64,000 bases of DNA, from assembly GCF_013377255.1 (NCBI RefSeq), contig NZ_CP016614.1:1496501-1560500 (forward strand), written 5' to 3'. The notes under the pieces were generated by a model. It did no database searches, was not told where the DNA came from, and saw only the letters and a program-made list of their open reading frames with translations. The DNA is from Mannheimia granulomatis. Its GTDB lineage: Bacteria > Pseudomonadota > Gammaproteobacteria > Enterobacterales > Pasteurellaceae. Positions 8,687 through 16,785 of the stretch are shown here, one piece after another; position 1 is the first letter of the stretch, and each line of letters starts with the position of its first letter. Both the position numbers and the translations under genes were made by a program.

Positions 8687-9307
8687 TTATTTCTGACCCT
8701 CTTCTTGAGTCTCTATATTTGAAGTCTGCGCCTTCTCTTTTTCAGTTTCAGTTAGAATTACATTATTAGTACGGCGTTGTAATTCATGATTTTCTAATAA
8801 CGCATTTATTCTACGCTGCTGAACTTCCAACTGCTCTGCTGTCGGCTGAGCATTAGCCGGAGCATTGTAGCTTACAGCTTCAATAGAATTGCTAAACGGT
8901 AGAGTTTGCAAGATATTGGGTTGAGCTTGAGCAACCTCATCTTTATGGTTAAAAGAATTCACACCTAAAACAGCAACTAAACATACAGAGGCAGCGATAC
9001 CGGCTTGCATAATCGGTGTACTCCAGCGTTTAAGTTTAAGCAGCAAACCTTTAGGTTGTTTATTTTTCTCTTCAGAAGGTAATGCGTCGATTTCTTCGTT
9101 TTCAAGCAAGGCCTCCATTTTTGCAGAGAAATCATTACCTAAAATAATTTCATCTCCGTGCATCATACTACGAATAGTATGATAGCTTGCCCACTTTTGC
9201 TTTAACTCCGGGCTACTTGTTAATGTTTCGACAAAATCCGTATCAACACCCTGCCCATCCATATAAGCTGAAAGGTACTCGTTCTGTTGAATAATGCTTT
9301 GTTGCAT
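8687..9307 (-). CDS. rseA: Anti-sigma-E factor RseA (MucA family)
   Basis: A single-pass inner-membrane protein that holds sigma-E inactive until envelope stress triggers its proteolysis. The N-terminal cytoplasmic domain shows the anti-sigma pattern (EYLSAYMDG... KWASYHTIRSMMHGD). One membrane segment (IMQAGIAASVCLVAVLGV, about residues 97-115) follows, and a Gln/Glu-rich periplasmic domain with a coiled-coil look ends the protein. I start at the ATG at 9307 because GGAG lies 6 bases before it; an in-frame TTG four codons upstream is the only earlier start and overlaps that ribosome site. 206 residues. Lies 58 bases after rpoE. Confidence 0.92.
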   Translation of the reverse strand: MQQSIIQQNEYLSAYMDGQGVDTDFVETLTSSPELKQKWASYHTIRSMMHGDEIILGNDFSAKMEALLENEEIDALPSEEKNKQPKGLLLKLKRWSTPIMQAGIAASVCLVAVLGVNSFNHKDEVAQAQPNILQTLPFSNSIEAVSYNAPANAQPTAEQLEVQQRRINALLENHELQRRTNNVILTETEKEKAQTSNIETQEEGQK

Positions 9308-9365
9308 AATCGACTCCAATGATTTTTACATCTATTCTATACTAACTAATACTTCAAAATTCTGA

Positions 9366-9938
9366 TTACTGCATAAGCGGATTGACTTTCGCATCAATCG
9401 CTTCTCTAGCTCGGAAAATTCGTGAACGAACTGTACCTACCGGGCATTCCATGACTTCAGCAATTTCTTCATAACTTAAACCTTCCAATTCTCTTAATCG
9501 AATTGCGGTTTTCAATTCATCCGGCAAATTCTCAATCGTATCAAATACAACACGCTTTAATTCTTCAGATAGCACTAAATTTTCCGGTGTATCACTTTCT
9601 CGTAACTGAACACCTACATCATAGCTCTCAGCATCTTCTGCTAAAATATCCTCTTTAGGCGGTCTTCTACCTAAAGAGGTCAAATGATTCTTTGCAGTAT
9701 TCACTGCTATTCTATAAAGCCACGTATAAAAAGCACTTTCCCCGCGAAAAGATGCTAAAGAACGGTAAGCCTTAATAAAAGATTCTTGCACAATATCCGG
9801 AATATCATCTCTTGCGACATAGCGAGTAAGCAAACCGGCTACACGGTTTTGATAACGTACCACAAGTAAATTAAATGCTTTTTTATCACCTTTTTGTGCT
9901 TTTTCGACTAATTCTTGGTCGGTGATCTGTTCGCTCAA
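9366..9938 (-). CDS. rpoE: RNA polymerase sigma-E factor, TTG start
   Basis: ECF sigma factor for extracytoplasmic stress. Region 2 (FNLLVVRYQNRVAGLLTRY... SAFYTWLYRIAVNTAKNHL) and region 4 (LPDELKTAIRLRELEGLSYEEIAEVMECPVGTVRSRIFRAREAI) are complete and very close to E. coli RpoE. The N-terminus MSEQITDQELVEKAQKGD aligns residue for residue with E. coli only if translation begins at the TTG at 9938. A good AGGAGA lies 8 bases upstream of it, and no ATG or GTG is available nearby. The rare start codon may limit its synthesis. The first gene of the leftward run through upp, with a candidate self-activated promoter. Confidence 0.97.
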   Translation of the reverse strand: MSEQITDQELVEKAQKGDKKAFNLLVVRYQNRVAGLLTRYVARDDIPDIVQESFIKAYRSLASFRGESAFYTWLYRIAVNTAKNHLTSLGRRPPKEDILAEDAESYDVGVQLRESDTPENLVLSEELKRVVFDTIENLPDELKTAIRLRELEGLSYEEIAEVMECPVGTVRSRIFRAREAIDAKVNPLMQ

Positions 9939-9989
9939 CTGCGGACTCTCCTAATAATAAACTGTGTCATTTCCATTGCACACACTCCA

Positions 9990-10017
9990 TTAGTGTGTAC
10001 CTTACGATAAAAAGTTC
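9990..10017 (-). promoter_or_regulatory. Candidate sigma-E promoter of rpoE, with inverted repeat
   Basis: On the minus strand GAACTT (10017-10012) is followed after 17 bases by ACTAA (9994-9990), close to the sigma-E pattern GGAACTT-N16-TCTRA/TCAAA. A perfect inverted repeat ACACACT-5-AGTGTGT (9980-9998) overlaps the -10 and could be a 5' hairpin or operator. Position about 50 bases before the rpoE start fits autoregulation. Confidence 0.55.
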
Positions 10018-10083
10018 AAAAAATTTAATATTTTTTACGTGAAATTTTTTAGTTTCTTAATCATGCCTAAGACAGAATTAAGA

Positions 10084-10139
10084 AAGCGGTCGGATTTTAT
10101 CGAAAATTTGCAAAATTTTCAAAAAATCTGACCGCTTGT
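10084..10139. terminator. Inverted uptake-sequence pair, end of leuA
   Basis: AAGCGGTCGGATTTT and AAAATCTGACCGCTT pair with one mismatch around an A/T-rich loop. It lies directly after the leuA stop on the leftward strand and upstream of the rpoE promoter, so it would insulate rpoE from leuA. Confidence 0.75.
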
Positions 10140-10165
10140 AATATTTTATCACAGATAAGCGACAA

Positions 10166-11707
10166 CTATTTCTTCGATTTTAAATCCGCTACTTTTTGTG
10201 AACGGTAAATCGCATTGATAGCATGGATTAAGGCTCTTGCAGAACTTTCCACAATGTCTGTTGCCAAGCCTACACCATGGAATTTTCTACCCTCGTATTC
10301 AACTACAATATCCACTTGTCCCAAAGCTTCCGCCCCTTCACCTTTCGCAGTTAAATTATAATGTGACATTTTCAAATCCATTCCGACAATTTGCATAATC
10401 GCATTATAAACCGCATCTACCGGTCCATTTCCGCCATTTGAAGTTTGGTTCATTCGCTTGCCGTCTAACTCAACTTGAACGAAAGCAGAAGCCGGCAATG
10501 TGCTAATAGTTTGTGAGGTAATAACATCTAATTTTAATCTGTCTTCATCACCTTGCTGCATATCAATAAATGCTAGAGCTTCCAAATCATAGTCAAACAC
10601 CTGACCTTTTTTATCTGCTAACTGTAAGAATGCCTCATATAATTTATCCAAATCATAATCGGTTTCAGTATAACCCATATCTGCCATATGCCCTTTCACC
10701 GCAGCACGGCCTGAACGAGCAGTTAAATTCAACTTCTCTTTTTTCAAACCAATAGTCTCCGGCGACATAATTTCATAGGTATTTTTATTTTTAAGCATAC
10801 CGTCTTGGTGAATACCTGAAGAATGAGCAAAAGCATTACTGCCTACAATCGCTTTATTCGGTTGAATAGGCATATTACACAATTGGCTTACCATTTGACT
10901 CACTCGGTGAATTTCTTGCGTGTTAATACGAGTATCCACGCCTAAGAATTCTTGGCGGGTCTTGATTGCCATAACAACTTCTTCTAAGGCGGTATTACCT
11001 GCTCGTTCACCAATACCGTTAATTGTACATTCAATCTGTCTTGCACCATTTTGAATTGCAGTTAATGAATTCGCAGTTGCCATACCTAAATCATTATGGC
11101 AGTGAACCGATACCACCGCTTTATCAATATTTGGAACACGATTCATTACCTGATGAATAATATTGCCGTATTCATTCGGTAAACAGAACCCTACAGTGTC
11201 CGGAATATTCACTGTAGTTGCACCTGCATTAATCGCTGCTTCAACAATACGGCAGATGTTATCAATACCTGTACGACCGGCATCTTCACAGGAAAATTCC
11301 ACATCATCGGTATAACCTCTGGCACGTTTTACTGCCGCAACAGCCATTTCAACAACATCATCAAAAGAGCGTTTTAATTTTGCTTCAACGTGTAAGGCTG
11401 AACTTGCAATAAAGGTGTGGATACGAAAAGCCTCCGCCACTTTTAATGCTTCATAAGCTGCATCAATATCTTTTGCGACCGCACGAGAAAGTGCCGCTAC
11501 ACGGCTATTTTTAATATGGCGTGCAATTGTTTGAACAGACTCAAAATCACCGGATGAAGAAACCGGAAAACCAACTTCCATTACATCAACGCCTAAACGC
11601 TCTAATGCCAATGCAATTTGTAATTTTTCTTTTACTGTTAGACTTGCTTTTAATGATTGTTCGCCATCACGTAAAGTTGTATCAAAAATAATAATATTAT
11701 TGCTCAT
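10166..11707 (-). CDS. leuA: 2-isopropylmalate synthase
   Basis: First committed step of leucine synthesis: acetyl-CoA plus 2-oxoisovalerate to 2-isopropylmalate. The DRE-TIM barrel starts with DTTLRDGEQ (residues 9-17) and has the metal-ligand HCHNDLGMA. The C-terminal LeuA regulatory domain (from about residue 390), which binds leucine for feedback inhibition, is complete. Length (513) is near the E. coli enzyme. ATG follows AAGGA. leuB, leuC and leuD do not follow, so leuA is a single-gene unit here. Expression is controlled by the leader attenuator just upstream. Confidence 0.97.
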   Translation of the reverse strand: MSNNIIIFDTTLRDGEQSLKASLTVKEKLQIALALERLGVDVMEVGFPVSSSGDFESVQTIARHIKNSRVAALSRAVAKDIDAAYEALKVAEAFRIHTFIASSALHVEAKLKRSFDDVVEMAVAAVKRARGYTDDVEFSCEDAGRTGIDNICRIVEAAINAGATTVNIPDTVGFCLPNEYGNIIHQVMNRVPNIDKAVVSVHCHNDLGMATANSLTAIQNGARQIECTINGIGERAGNTALEEVVMAIKTRQEFLGVDTRINTQEIHRVSQMVSQLCNMPIQPNKAIVGSNAFAHSSGIHQDGMLKNKNTYEIMSPETIGLKKEKLNLTARSGRAAVKGHMADMGYTETDYDLDKLYEAFLQLADKKGQVFDYDLEALAFIDMQQGDEDRLKLDVITSQTISTLPASAFVQVELDGKRMNQTSNGGNGPVDAVYNAIMQIVGMDLKMSHYNLTAKGEGAEALGQVDIVVEYEGRKFHGVGLATDIVESSARALIHAINAIYRSQKVADLKSKK

Positions 11708-11745
11708 AGAAAATCCTTAATTATTTTGAAATATTTTTACCTAAT

Positions 11746-11854
11746 AAAAAAAAGCCCGCAGGTTAAAGTGCGGGCAAGATGTGGATAGTCCATTTACTTT
11801 CTCCAGACAATCTCTATACTCGCACAGAATACGATAATAGAGATAATCGGAGAA
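11746..11854 (-). promoter_or_regulatory. Leucine attenuator: pause hairpin and terminator
   Basis: On the minus strand a long leader hairpin pairs TTCTCC/GGAGAA (11854-11849 with 11804-11799) and ATCTCTAT/ATAGAGAT (11844-11837 with 11817-11810); its first arm carries the leucine codons of the leader peptide. Downstream, GCCCGC...GCGGGC (11775-11754) followed by eight T's is an intrinsic terminator 40 bases before leuA. This is the classical layout of ribosome-mediated attenuation. Confidence 0.85.
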
Positions 11855-11897
11855 GGGTAAATTTTTCCATATTGTGTTGTGTGTGTTTATGTTTCAT
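11814..11897 (-). CDS. leuL: leu leader peptide
   Basis: A 27-codon open frame that ends between the arms of the attenuator. Its middle reads T-L-L-R-L-S-L-L: five leucine codons (CTT, CTC, TTA, CTA, TTA) within seven positions, placed in the first arm of the leader hairpin. Stalling on these codons when charged leucyl-tRNA is short would favour leuA transcription. Neither the first ATG (11897) nor the second in-frame ATG (11870, giving 18 residues) has a convincing ribosome site, so the start is uncertain; the leucine run is not. Confidence 0.8.
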   Translation of the reverse strand: MKHKHTQHNMEKFTLLRLSLLSYSVRV

Positions 11898-11917
11898 TGT
11901 TATTCGGTAATGGATGT

Positions 11918-11945
11918 ATATTATCTTCATCCAAAGTAATGTCAA
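11918..11945 (-). promoter_or_regulatory. Promoter of the leuA leader
   Basis: TTGACA (11945-11940), 16-base spacer, TAATAT (11923-11918) on the minus strand. The start of transcription would fall near 11911, shortly before the leader peptide. Confidence 0.65.
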
Positions 11946-11959
11946 TAGTATTTTTACCT

Positions 11960-11975
11960 AACGCAAACGGTTACC
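11960..11975. promoter_or_regulatory. PurR/LacI-family-like operator half-palindrome
   Basis: ACGCAAACGGTTACCC resembles the PurR box ACGCAAACGTTTGCGT at 12 of 16 positions; the left half is perfect, the right half is degraded. It lies 15 bases upstream of the leuA -35. The 11976-12126 stretch beyond it is A/T-rich with nothing else I can support. Confidence 0.3.
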
Positions 11976-12126
11976 CTTTATTTTTGAGTAATAAAAACAG
12001 ATGATTTATCTAATAAAGCAATTTAATTTAGATAAAAAAACCATTTGCACTTATTAATTTAAGAGAATACTTTACCTTTAAATACAAAATTAAATATTTC
12101 AACTTTCAAAAATATTTTTTAATTTT

Positions 12127-12155
12127 TTGTTAATTTTTTTAAAAAAAGCTATAAC
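12127..12155 (+). promoter_or_regulatory. Candidate promoter of the HAD phosphatase gene
   Basis: TTGTTA, 17-base spacer, TATAAC, 70 bases before the ATG at 12225. The region is very A/T-rich, so chance matches are likely. Confidence 0.4.
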
Positions 12156-12224
12156 ACTATTTTCTTTGAAGTTTGAACTCAAATTTGATACCTTTTCACC
12201 AATTTTAAGTTTTAAGGATATATT

Positions 12225-13040
12225 ATGAATTTACCTTTTCGTGCCATTATTTCAGATCTTGACGGTACCCTTTTGAATGCCGATCATAAAATCGGTCGTT
12301 TTACTATAGAGACCCTGGAAAAATTATCCCAACAAGGCGTGGATATCTTTTTCGCTACAGGTCGAAATTACCCTGATGTCTCACACATTATCCGTAAAGT
12401 GAAGGTAAAAAATGCAATGCTGGTTACCTCAAACGGCGCAAGAGCCAATGATTTAAACGGCAATACATTAATTAACCGACATTTGCCCGAAGATATTGCC
12501 TTAGCACTCATGAATATTAAATTTGATGATAAAAATGTCTGTTTAAATAGCTATCAAGGCGATACATGGTTTATTAATAAAGAAATCGAAGAGCTAAAAA
12601 AATATCACCAAGATTCTGGTTTTAGCTACCAAGTAATAAATTTTGCGAATCATCATGGTAAACAAACCGAAAAAGTCTTCTTTATCGGTAAAACACCCGA
12701 AGCTCTAATTCCAATTGAACATTACATTCAAGCGAATTATGGAGATAGTGTACAGATGACCTACTCAGCGCTGCTCTGTCTAGAAGTAATGGCAAAGGGA
12801 GTTTGCAAAGCTAACTCTTTGGAAAAATTGGTCAAATTACGAGGCTATACTCTAAAAGACTGTATCGCTTTTGGGGATGGTATGAATGATGCAGAAATGC
12901 TCGCTGCTGCAGGAAAAGGCTGCCTAATGGCAAATGCTGACCCACGCTTAAAAGCATTATTACCCAATAATGAAGTTATTGGTAACAATAAAGATGAAGC
13001 CGTTGCCAGCTATATTCGAGACATATTCGGCATTATTTAA
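12225..13040 (+). CDS. Cof-type HAD-superfamily sugar-phosphate phosphatase
   Basis: A Cof/YidA/YbiV-type HAD hydrolase with a type IIB cap; relatives dephosphorylate sugar phosphates or flavin and pyridoxal phosphates. Motif I is SDLDGTLL with D11 and D13 as nucleophile and acid. Motif II is the ATGR near residue 45, and motif IV is GDGMNDAEML with D218 and D222. Length (271) is typical. ATG follows AAGGA. The substrate cannot be told from sequence. It stands alone, divergent from leuA, and is followed by a single reversed uptake sequence (13067-13076). Confidence 0.85.
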   Translation: MNLPFRAIISDLDGTLLNADHKIGRFTIETLEKLSQQGVDIFFATGRNYPDVSHIIRKVKVKNAMLVTSNGARANDLNGNTLINRHLPEDIALALMNIKFDDKNVCLNSYQGDTWFINKEIEELKKYHQDSGFSYQVINFANHHGKQTEKVFFIGKTPEALIPIEHYIQANYGDSVQMTYSALLCLEVMAKGVCKANSLEKLVKLRGYTLKDCIAFGDGMNDAEMLAAAGKGCLMANADPRLKALLPNNEVIGNNKDEAVASYIRDIFGII

Positions 13041-13102
13041 ATTTTTGCAAAAAATAACTCAATTTTGACCGCTTGTACCTCACACCAACTTAAAGGAATA
13101 CT

Positions 13103-14266
13103 ATGAAACTAAAACCATTAGCCCTACTTGTGCTAATTACCACTATCGGAATAGGTGGATATTTCTACTACAATCAACAACAAAAAAATGAACAGATTCA
13201 TTATATTACCGAGCAGGTAACACGCACCAGCATTGATAAAAAAGTACTTGCGACCGGCTCTGTTCGTGCCAATAAACGCACTGAGGTAGGGGCTCAAGTT
13301 TCAGGTAAAATCCAAAATCTTTATGTTAAACTTGGGCAAAAAGTTAAACAAGGTGATTTGATTGCAGAGATCGATTCAAGCAACCAAAGCAATAGTTTAA
13401 GCACTGCAGAAGCACAACTCTCTGCCTATCAAGCACAATTAAGCTCAGCGAAAGTCGCACTTGAGGTTGCGCAATCTAATTACAACCGTTTAACTAAATT
13501 GTATAAAGCAAACAGCACTTCTTTAAGCGATTTAGAAACAGCCAAAAACACGCTAGCATCGGCAAAAGCAAATGTTGATAACATTAAAGCTCAAATTAAA
13601 TCCGCTGAAATCTCCGTTAATAATGCCAAAACTAACTTAAATTATACTCAGCTCATCTCACCAATAGAGGGAGTAATTGTTTCAGTACCAGTTTCAGTCG
13701 GGCAGACAGTTAATGCAAACCAAACTTCTCCAACTATAGTTCAAGTAGCAGATTTATCCAAAATGTTAATAAAATTAGAGATTTCGGAAGGTGATATTGC
13801 ACAGGTTAAAACAGGGCAAGAGGTGAATTTTACGACACTAGCCGAACCGGAGCGGGAATATAATGCAACCATTGATAGCATTGATCCTGCCTTAACAAAT
13901 CTCACCGATAATAACTACACAGAGAAATCCGGCAATACCGAGGCAATTTATTACTATGCTAATTTATTGGTAGATAATCCAGATAACAGCTTACGTATAG
14001 GCATGACAACACAGGCTCGAATCACTATTGCAAAACGGGAGCAAGTGCTGGTAATTCCAACATCGGTTATTAAAAAACGAGGTAAAGAGAACTACGTAAA
14101 TGTGCTGGAAAACGGTATCTCTGTGGAAAAAGCTATTACTCTTGGAATGGCTGATGGTCAAAATACAGAAGTTTTATCCGGTATCAATGAAGGAGATCAA
14201 GTGATCTTAACTCAACGTGCAAATGATGAGAAAGTCAGCTCTGCCCGGGGGCCAAGAATCTTCTAA
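13103..14266 (+). CDS. macA: MacA-type periplasmic adaptor (membrane-fusion protein), without macB
   Basis: Periplasmic adaptor that links an inner-membrane transporter to TolC. An N-terminal membrane anchor (residues 5-23) is followed by the first half of the lipoyl/barrel-sandwich domain (GAQVSGKIQNLYVKLGQKVKQGDLIAEID), an alpha-helical hairpin rich in Ala, Gln and Asn (about 85-175), the second lipoyl half, a beta-barrel and the membrane-proximal domain. Closest by pattern to MacA, partner of the MacB ABC transporter. MacB normally follows directly; here the next gene is an acid phosphatase and no ABC protein is present, so the adaptor is an orphan or serves a distant partner. ATG follows AAAGGA. 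Confidence 0.85.
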   Translation: MKLKPLALLVLITTIGIGGYFYYNQQQKNEQIHYITEQVTRTSIDKKVLATGSVRANKRTEVGAQVSGKIQNLYVKLGQKVKQGDLIAEIDSSNQSNSLSTAEAQLSAYQAQLSSAKVALEVAQSNYNRLTKLYKANSTSLSDLETAKNTLASAKANVDNIKAQIKSAEISVNNAKTNLNYTQLISPIEGVIVSVPVSVGQTVNANQTSPTIVQVADLSKMLIKLEISEGDIAQVKTGQEVNFTTLAEPEREYNATIDSIDPALTNLTDNNYTEKSGNTEAIYYYANLLVDNPDNSLRIGMTTQARITIAKREQVLVIPTSVIKKRGKENYVNVLENGISVEKAITLGMADGQNTEVLSGINEGDQVILTQRANDEKVSSARGPRIF

Positions 14267-14275
14267 CTTAAAATA

Positions 14276-14319
14276 ACAAGCGGTTGATTTTACATATTTT
14301 TTGTGAAATCAACCGTTTC
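14276..14319 (+). terminator. Degenerate inverted uptake-sequence pair after macA
   Basis: CGGTTGATTT and AAATCAACCG form the stem. The left arm keeps the full ACAAGCGGT word, the right arm has decayed to ...CCGTTTC, so only one functional uptake word remains. Confidence 0.7.
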
Positions 14320-14456
14320 ATTTATTAAACACATAGGGCATATTCCCTATATATTGCAATTCTATTTAAATAATTAGCATCAAAAAATGTAGCAAGGACC
14401 TATCATTCTTAAGTATAATACCATTCCCTTATCAACAATAAAATTAAGGATATTGT

Positions 14457-15275
14457 ATGAAAACGCTAAAACTCCCTCTACTTACAACGGTAGCAATCTT
14501 AACTCTAAGTGCTTGTAGTCATCATCAAAAAAATGATAAACACCATGAGATGGTGTTGCAAGAGCAAGCCACCTTAGGTGTCAACTGGGTACAACAATCC
14601 GGCGAATATCAAGCACTGGCTCATCAAGCATTTAATACTGCAAAAGTAGCTTTTGATCAGGCAAAAGCTAAAAAAGGAAAGAAAAAAGCTGTTGTCGTTG
14701 ATCTAGACGAAACAATGGTAGATAACAGTCCTTATGCCGGCTGGCAAGTGAAAAACCATCAGTTATTTGATAGTGAAAGCTGGACTCGCTGGGTTAACGC
14801 ACGCCAAACAGGCGCAATTGCCGGTGCAGTTGAATTTAACAACTATGTAAATAGCCAAAAAGGCACCGTATTCTATGTCTCTAACCGTAAAGACAGCAAT
14901 GAAAAAGCCGCTACCATTGATGATATGAAAAAACTAGGTTTTACCGGTGTAAATGAACAAACTTTATTTCTGAAGAAAGATAAATCGAACAAAACACCTC
15001 GTTTCGAAGAAATTGAAAAGCAAGGTTATGAGATAGTCCTTTATATCGGGGATAACTTAAATGATTTTGGTGATGCGACCTACCGTAAATCAAATGCTGA
15101 ACGCCGAGCTTTTGTCAGTGAAAACAGCAAACTATTCGGTAAGAAATTCATCATACTACCAAATCCTAATTATGGTGACTGGGAAGGTGGTTTAGACAAA
15201 GACTACTACAAAGGCAATGTTGAAAACCGAATCAAAATTCGCCACAATGCAATTAAAGCATGGGACGGAAAATAA
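14457..15275 (+). CDS. hel: Outer-membrane lipoprotein e(P4), class C acid phosphatase
   Basis: Surface lipoprotein e(P4) of Pasteurellaceae, which dephosphorylates NMN and other nucleotides so that the nicotinamide riboside can be taken up; this is part of NAD (V-factor) use. A lipoprotein signal ends in LSAC with Cys20. The DDDD-phosphatase motifs are VDLDETMVDN (D82, D84) and GDNLNDFGD (residues 198-206). Length (272) is close to the Haemophilus protein. A TATAAT box at 14414-14419 lies about 40 bases upstream. The hairpin after the gene has outward-facing uptake words. Confidence 0.95.
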   Translation: MKTLKLPLLTTVAILTLSACSHHQKNDKHHEMVLQEQATLGVNWVQQSGEYQALAHQAFNTAKVAFDQAKAKKGKKKAVVVDLDETMVDNSPYAGWQVKNHQLFDSESWTRWVNARQTGAIAGAVEFNNYVNSQKGTVFYVSNRKDSNEKAATIDDMKKLGFTGVNEQTLFLKKDKSNKTPRFEEIEKQGYEIVLYIGDNLNDFGDATYRKSNAERRAFVSENSKLFGKKFIILPNPNYGDWEGGLDKDYYKGNVENRIKIRHNAIKAWDGK

Positions 15276-15305
15276 TTAATCACTTGCTACTTTATACCAT
15301 TTTGT

Positions 15306-15349
15306 AAATGTGGCCGCTTATACGTTAATCGTTACAAGCGGTCATTTTT
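15306..15349 (+). terminator. Terminator after e(P4) gene, built from outward uptake words
   Basis: AAATGTGGCCGCTTATA pairs with TACAAGCGGTCATTT apart from mismatches, then TTTCT follows. Here the uptake words face opposite to most other pairs in the window, and one arm is degenerate. Confidence 0.6.
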
Positions 15350-15412
15350 CTATATAGTTTTGCAAAATTTTGTTAGGATAACCGCACTTGAACCAATTAA
15401 AGGAAGACTAAA

Positions 15413-16693
15413 ATGACGTCAATGAATATTATGCTTTCGCAACAAGCTGCTCCGGAAATTTGGGGGAAAAATGCGATTCTTTCAGCCGATAATCACAGCT
15501 TTATTATCCATAATACAACAAACGATCTCGCTACTATTCAAAAAGCAGCCAGAAAAATCAAAAACCAAGGTATTTTAAATGTCAAACTTTCAGGCGACGG
15601 CTGGCATTTAGAAGCCTGCTGGGCATTTCATCAAGGTTTTACCTCGGTTCGCAGCCAAGGCACAGTTGAATATCCAAACTTAGGCGAACAACAAACAGAA
15701 TTTGAATATCGTCTAAAATGCTCAACTTTCATCAGAGAGCTTATCAACGAGCCATCTGACCGTTTAACTCCTCAAAAATTAGCTCAACAAGCGGCTGAAT
15801 TTATCCAAAACAGTGCAAATGCGAATACGGTTTCTTATGAAATTATTCATGGAGAAACATTAAAAGAAAAAGGTTATCACGGCATTTGGACTGTCGGAAA
15901 AGGCTCTATCAACCCACCTGCTTTACTTAAATTAGACTTTAATCCAAGCGGTGATGAAAATGCGCCTGTTCTTGCCTGTTTAGTCGGCAAAGGTATTACT
16001 TTCGATACCGGCGGATACAGCATCAAACCCAGCGACAGTATGACGACGATGCGTACTGATATGGGAGGCGCCGCTTTATTAACAGGGACTTTAGCATTTG
16101 CCATTAGCAAAGGCTTAAATCAACGAGTTAAACTCTATCTCTGCTGTGCGGAAAATATGGTTAGCCACAATGCATTCAAACTCGGAGATATTATTACCTA
16201 CCGCAATAATGTGACAGTGGAAGTTTTAAACACCGATGCCGAAGGACGTTTGGTACTAGCAGACGGTTTAATTGATGCTTGCGAACAAAATCCTCAATTT
16301 ATCATTGATGCAGCGACCCTTACAGGTGCAGCAAAAGTAGCCGTCGGCAATGACTATCACTCAGTATTATCAATGGACGATGATTTAACTGCAGCTCTAC
16401 TCTGCTCCGCTAAAGCGGAAAACGAACCGTTCTGGCGTTTACCTTTTGAAGAGTTTCACCGCGGACAAATTTCCTCCTCTTTTGCCGATATTGCCAACAT
16501 CGGTTCAGTACCGGTCGGCGCCGGAGCAAGTACCGCTACCGCATTTTTATCCTACTTTGTGGAAAACTATCAGCAAAATTGGCTGCATATTGATGCCTCC
16601 GCAACCTTCCGTAAGTCTGCTAGCGATTTATGGGCAGCAGGTGCTACCGGTATTGGGATGAAAACTTTAGCCAACTTATTACTTTCAAAATAA
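15413..16693 (+). CDS. pepB: Aminopeptidase B (leucyl aminopeptidase family M17)
   Basis: Two-metal cytosolic aminopeptidase that removes N-terminal residues from short peptides. The M17 signature NTDAEGRLVLADGL starts near residue 273. The metal-binding KGITFDTGG (about residue 193) and the MRTDMGGAA segment are present. Length (426) matches PepB rather than the longer PepA (about 500). Several in-frame ATGs at the start; the first follows AAAGGAAG. It forms a single-gene unit bounded by uptake-sequence hairpins. Confidence 0.93.
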   Translation: MTSMNIMLSQQAAPEIWGKNAILSADNHSFIIHNTTNDLATIQKAARKIKNQGILNVKLSGDGWHLEACWAFHQGFTSVRSQGTVEYPNLGEQQTEFEYRLKCSTFIRELINEPSDRLTPQKLAQQAAEFIQNSANANTVSYEIIHGETLKEKGYHGIWTVGKGSINPPALLKLDFNPSGDENAPVLACLVGKGITFDTGGYSIKPSDSMTTMRTDMGGAALLTGTLAFAISKGLNQRVKLYLCCAENMVSHNAFKLGDIITYRNNVTVEVLNTDAEGRLVLADGLIDACEQNPQFIIDAATLTGAAKVAVGNDYHSVLSMDDDLTAALLCSAKAENEPFWRLPFEEFHRGQISSSFADIANIGSVPVGAGASTATAFLSYFVENYQQNWLHIDASATFRKSASDLWAAGATGIGMKTLANLLLSK

Positions 16694-16703
16694 ACTTAAT
16701 CGG

Positions 16704-16761
16704 ACAAGCGGTCATTTTTAAGCAAAAATTTGCAAGAAATTAGCTTAATTTGACCGCTTGT
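16704..16761 (+). terminator. Inverted uptake-sequence pair after pepB
   Basis: ACAAGCGGTCA and TGACCGCTTGT face each other 58 bases apart end to end, with partly complementary flanks. It sits between pepB and greB. Confidence 0.65.
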
Positions 16762-16785
16762 TACTCAAGCAAAGAAGGAAAAAAT

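Noticed and set aside
16750..16785. Twelve-codon N-terminal extension of greB
   Set aside because: It would start from a TTG within the uptake-sequence hairpin; the ATG at 16786 has a good ribosome site and matches GreB.
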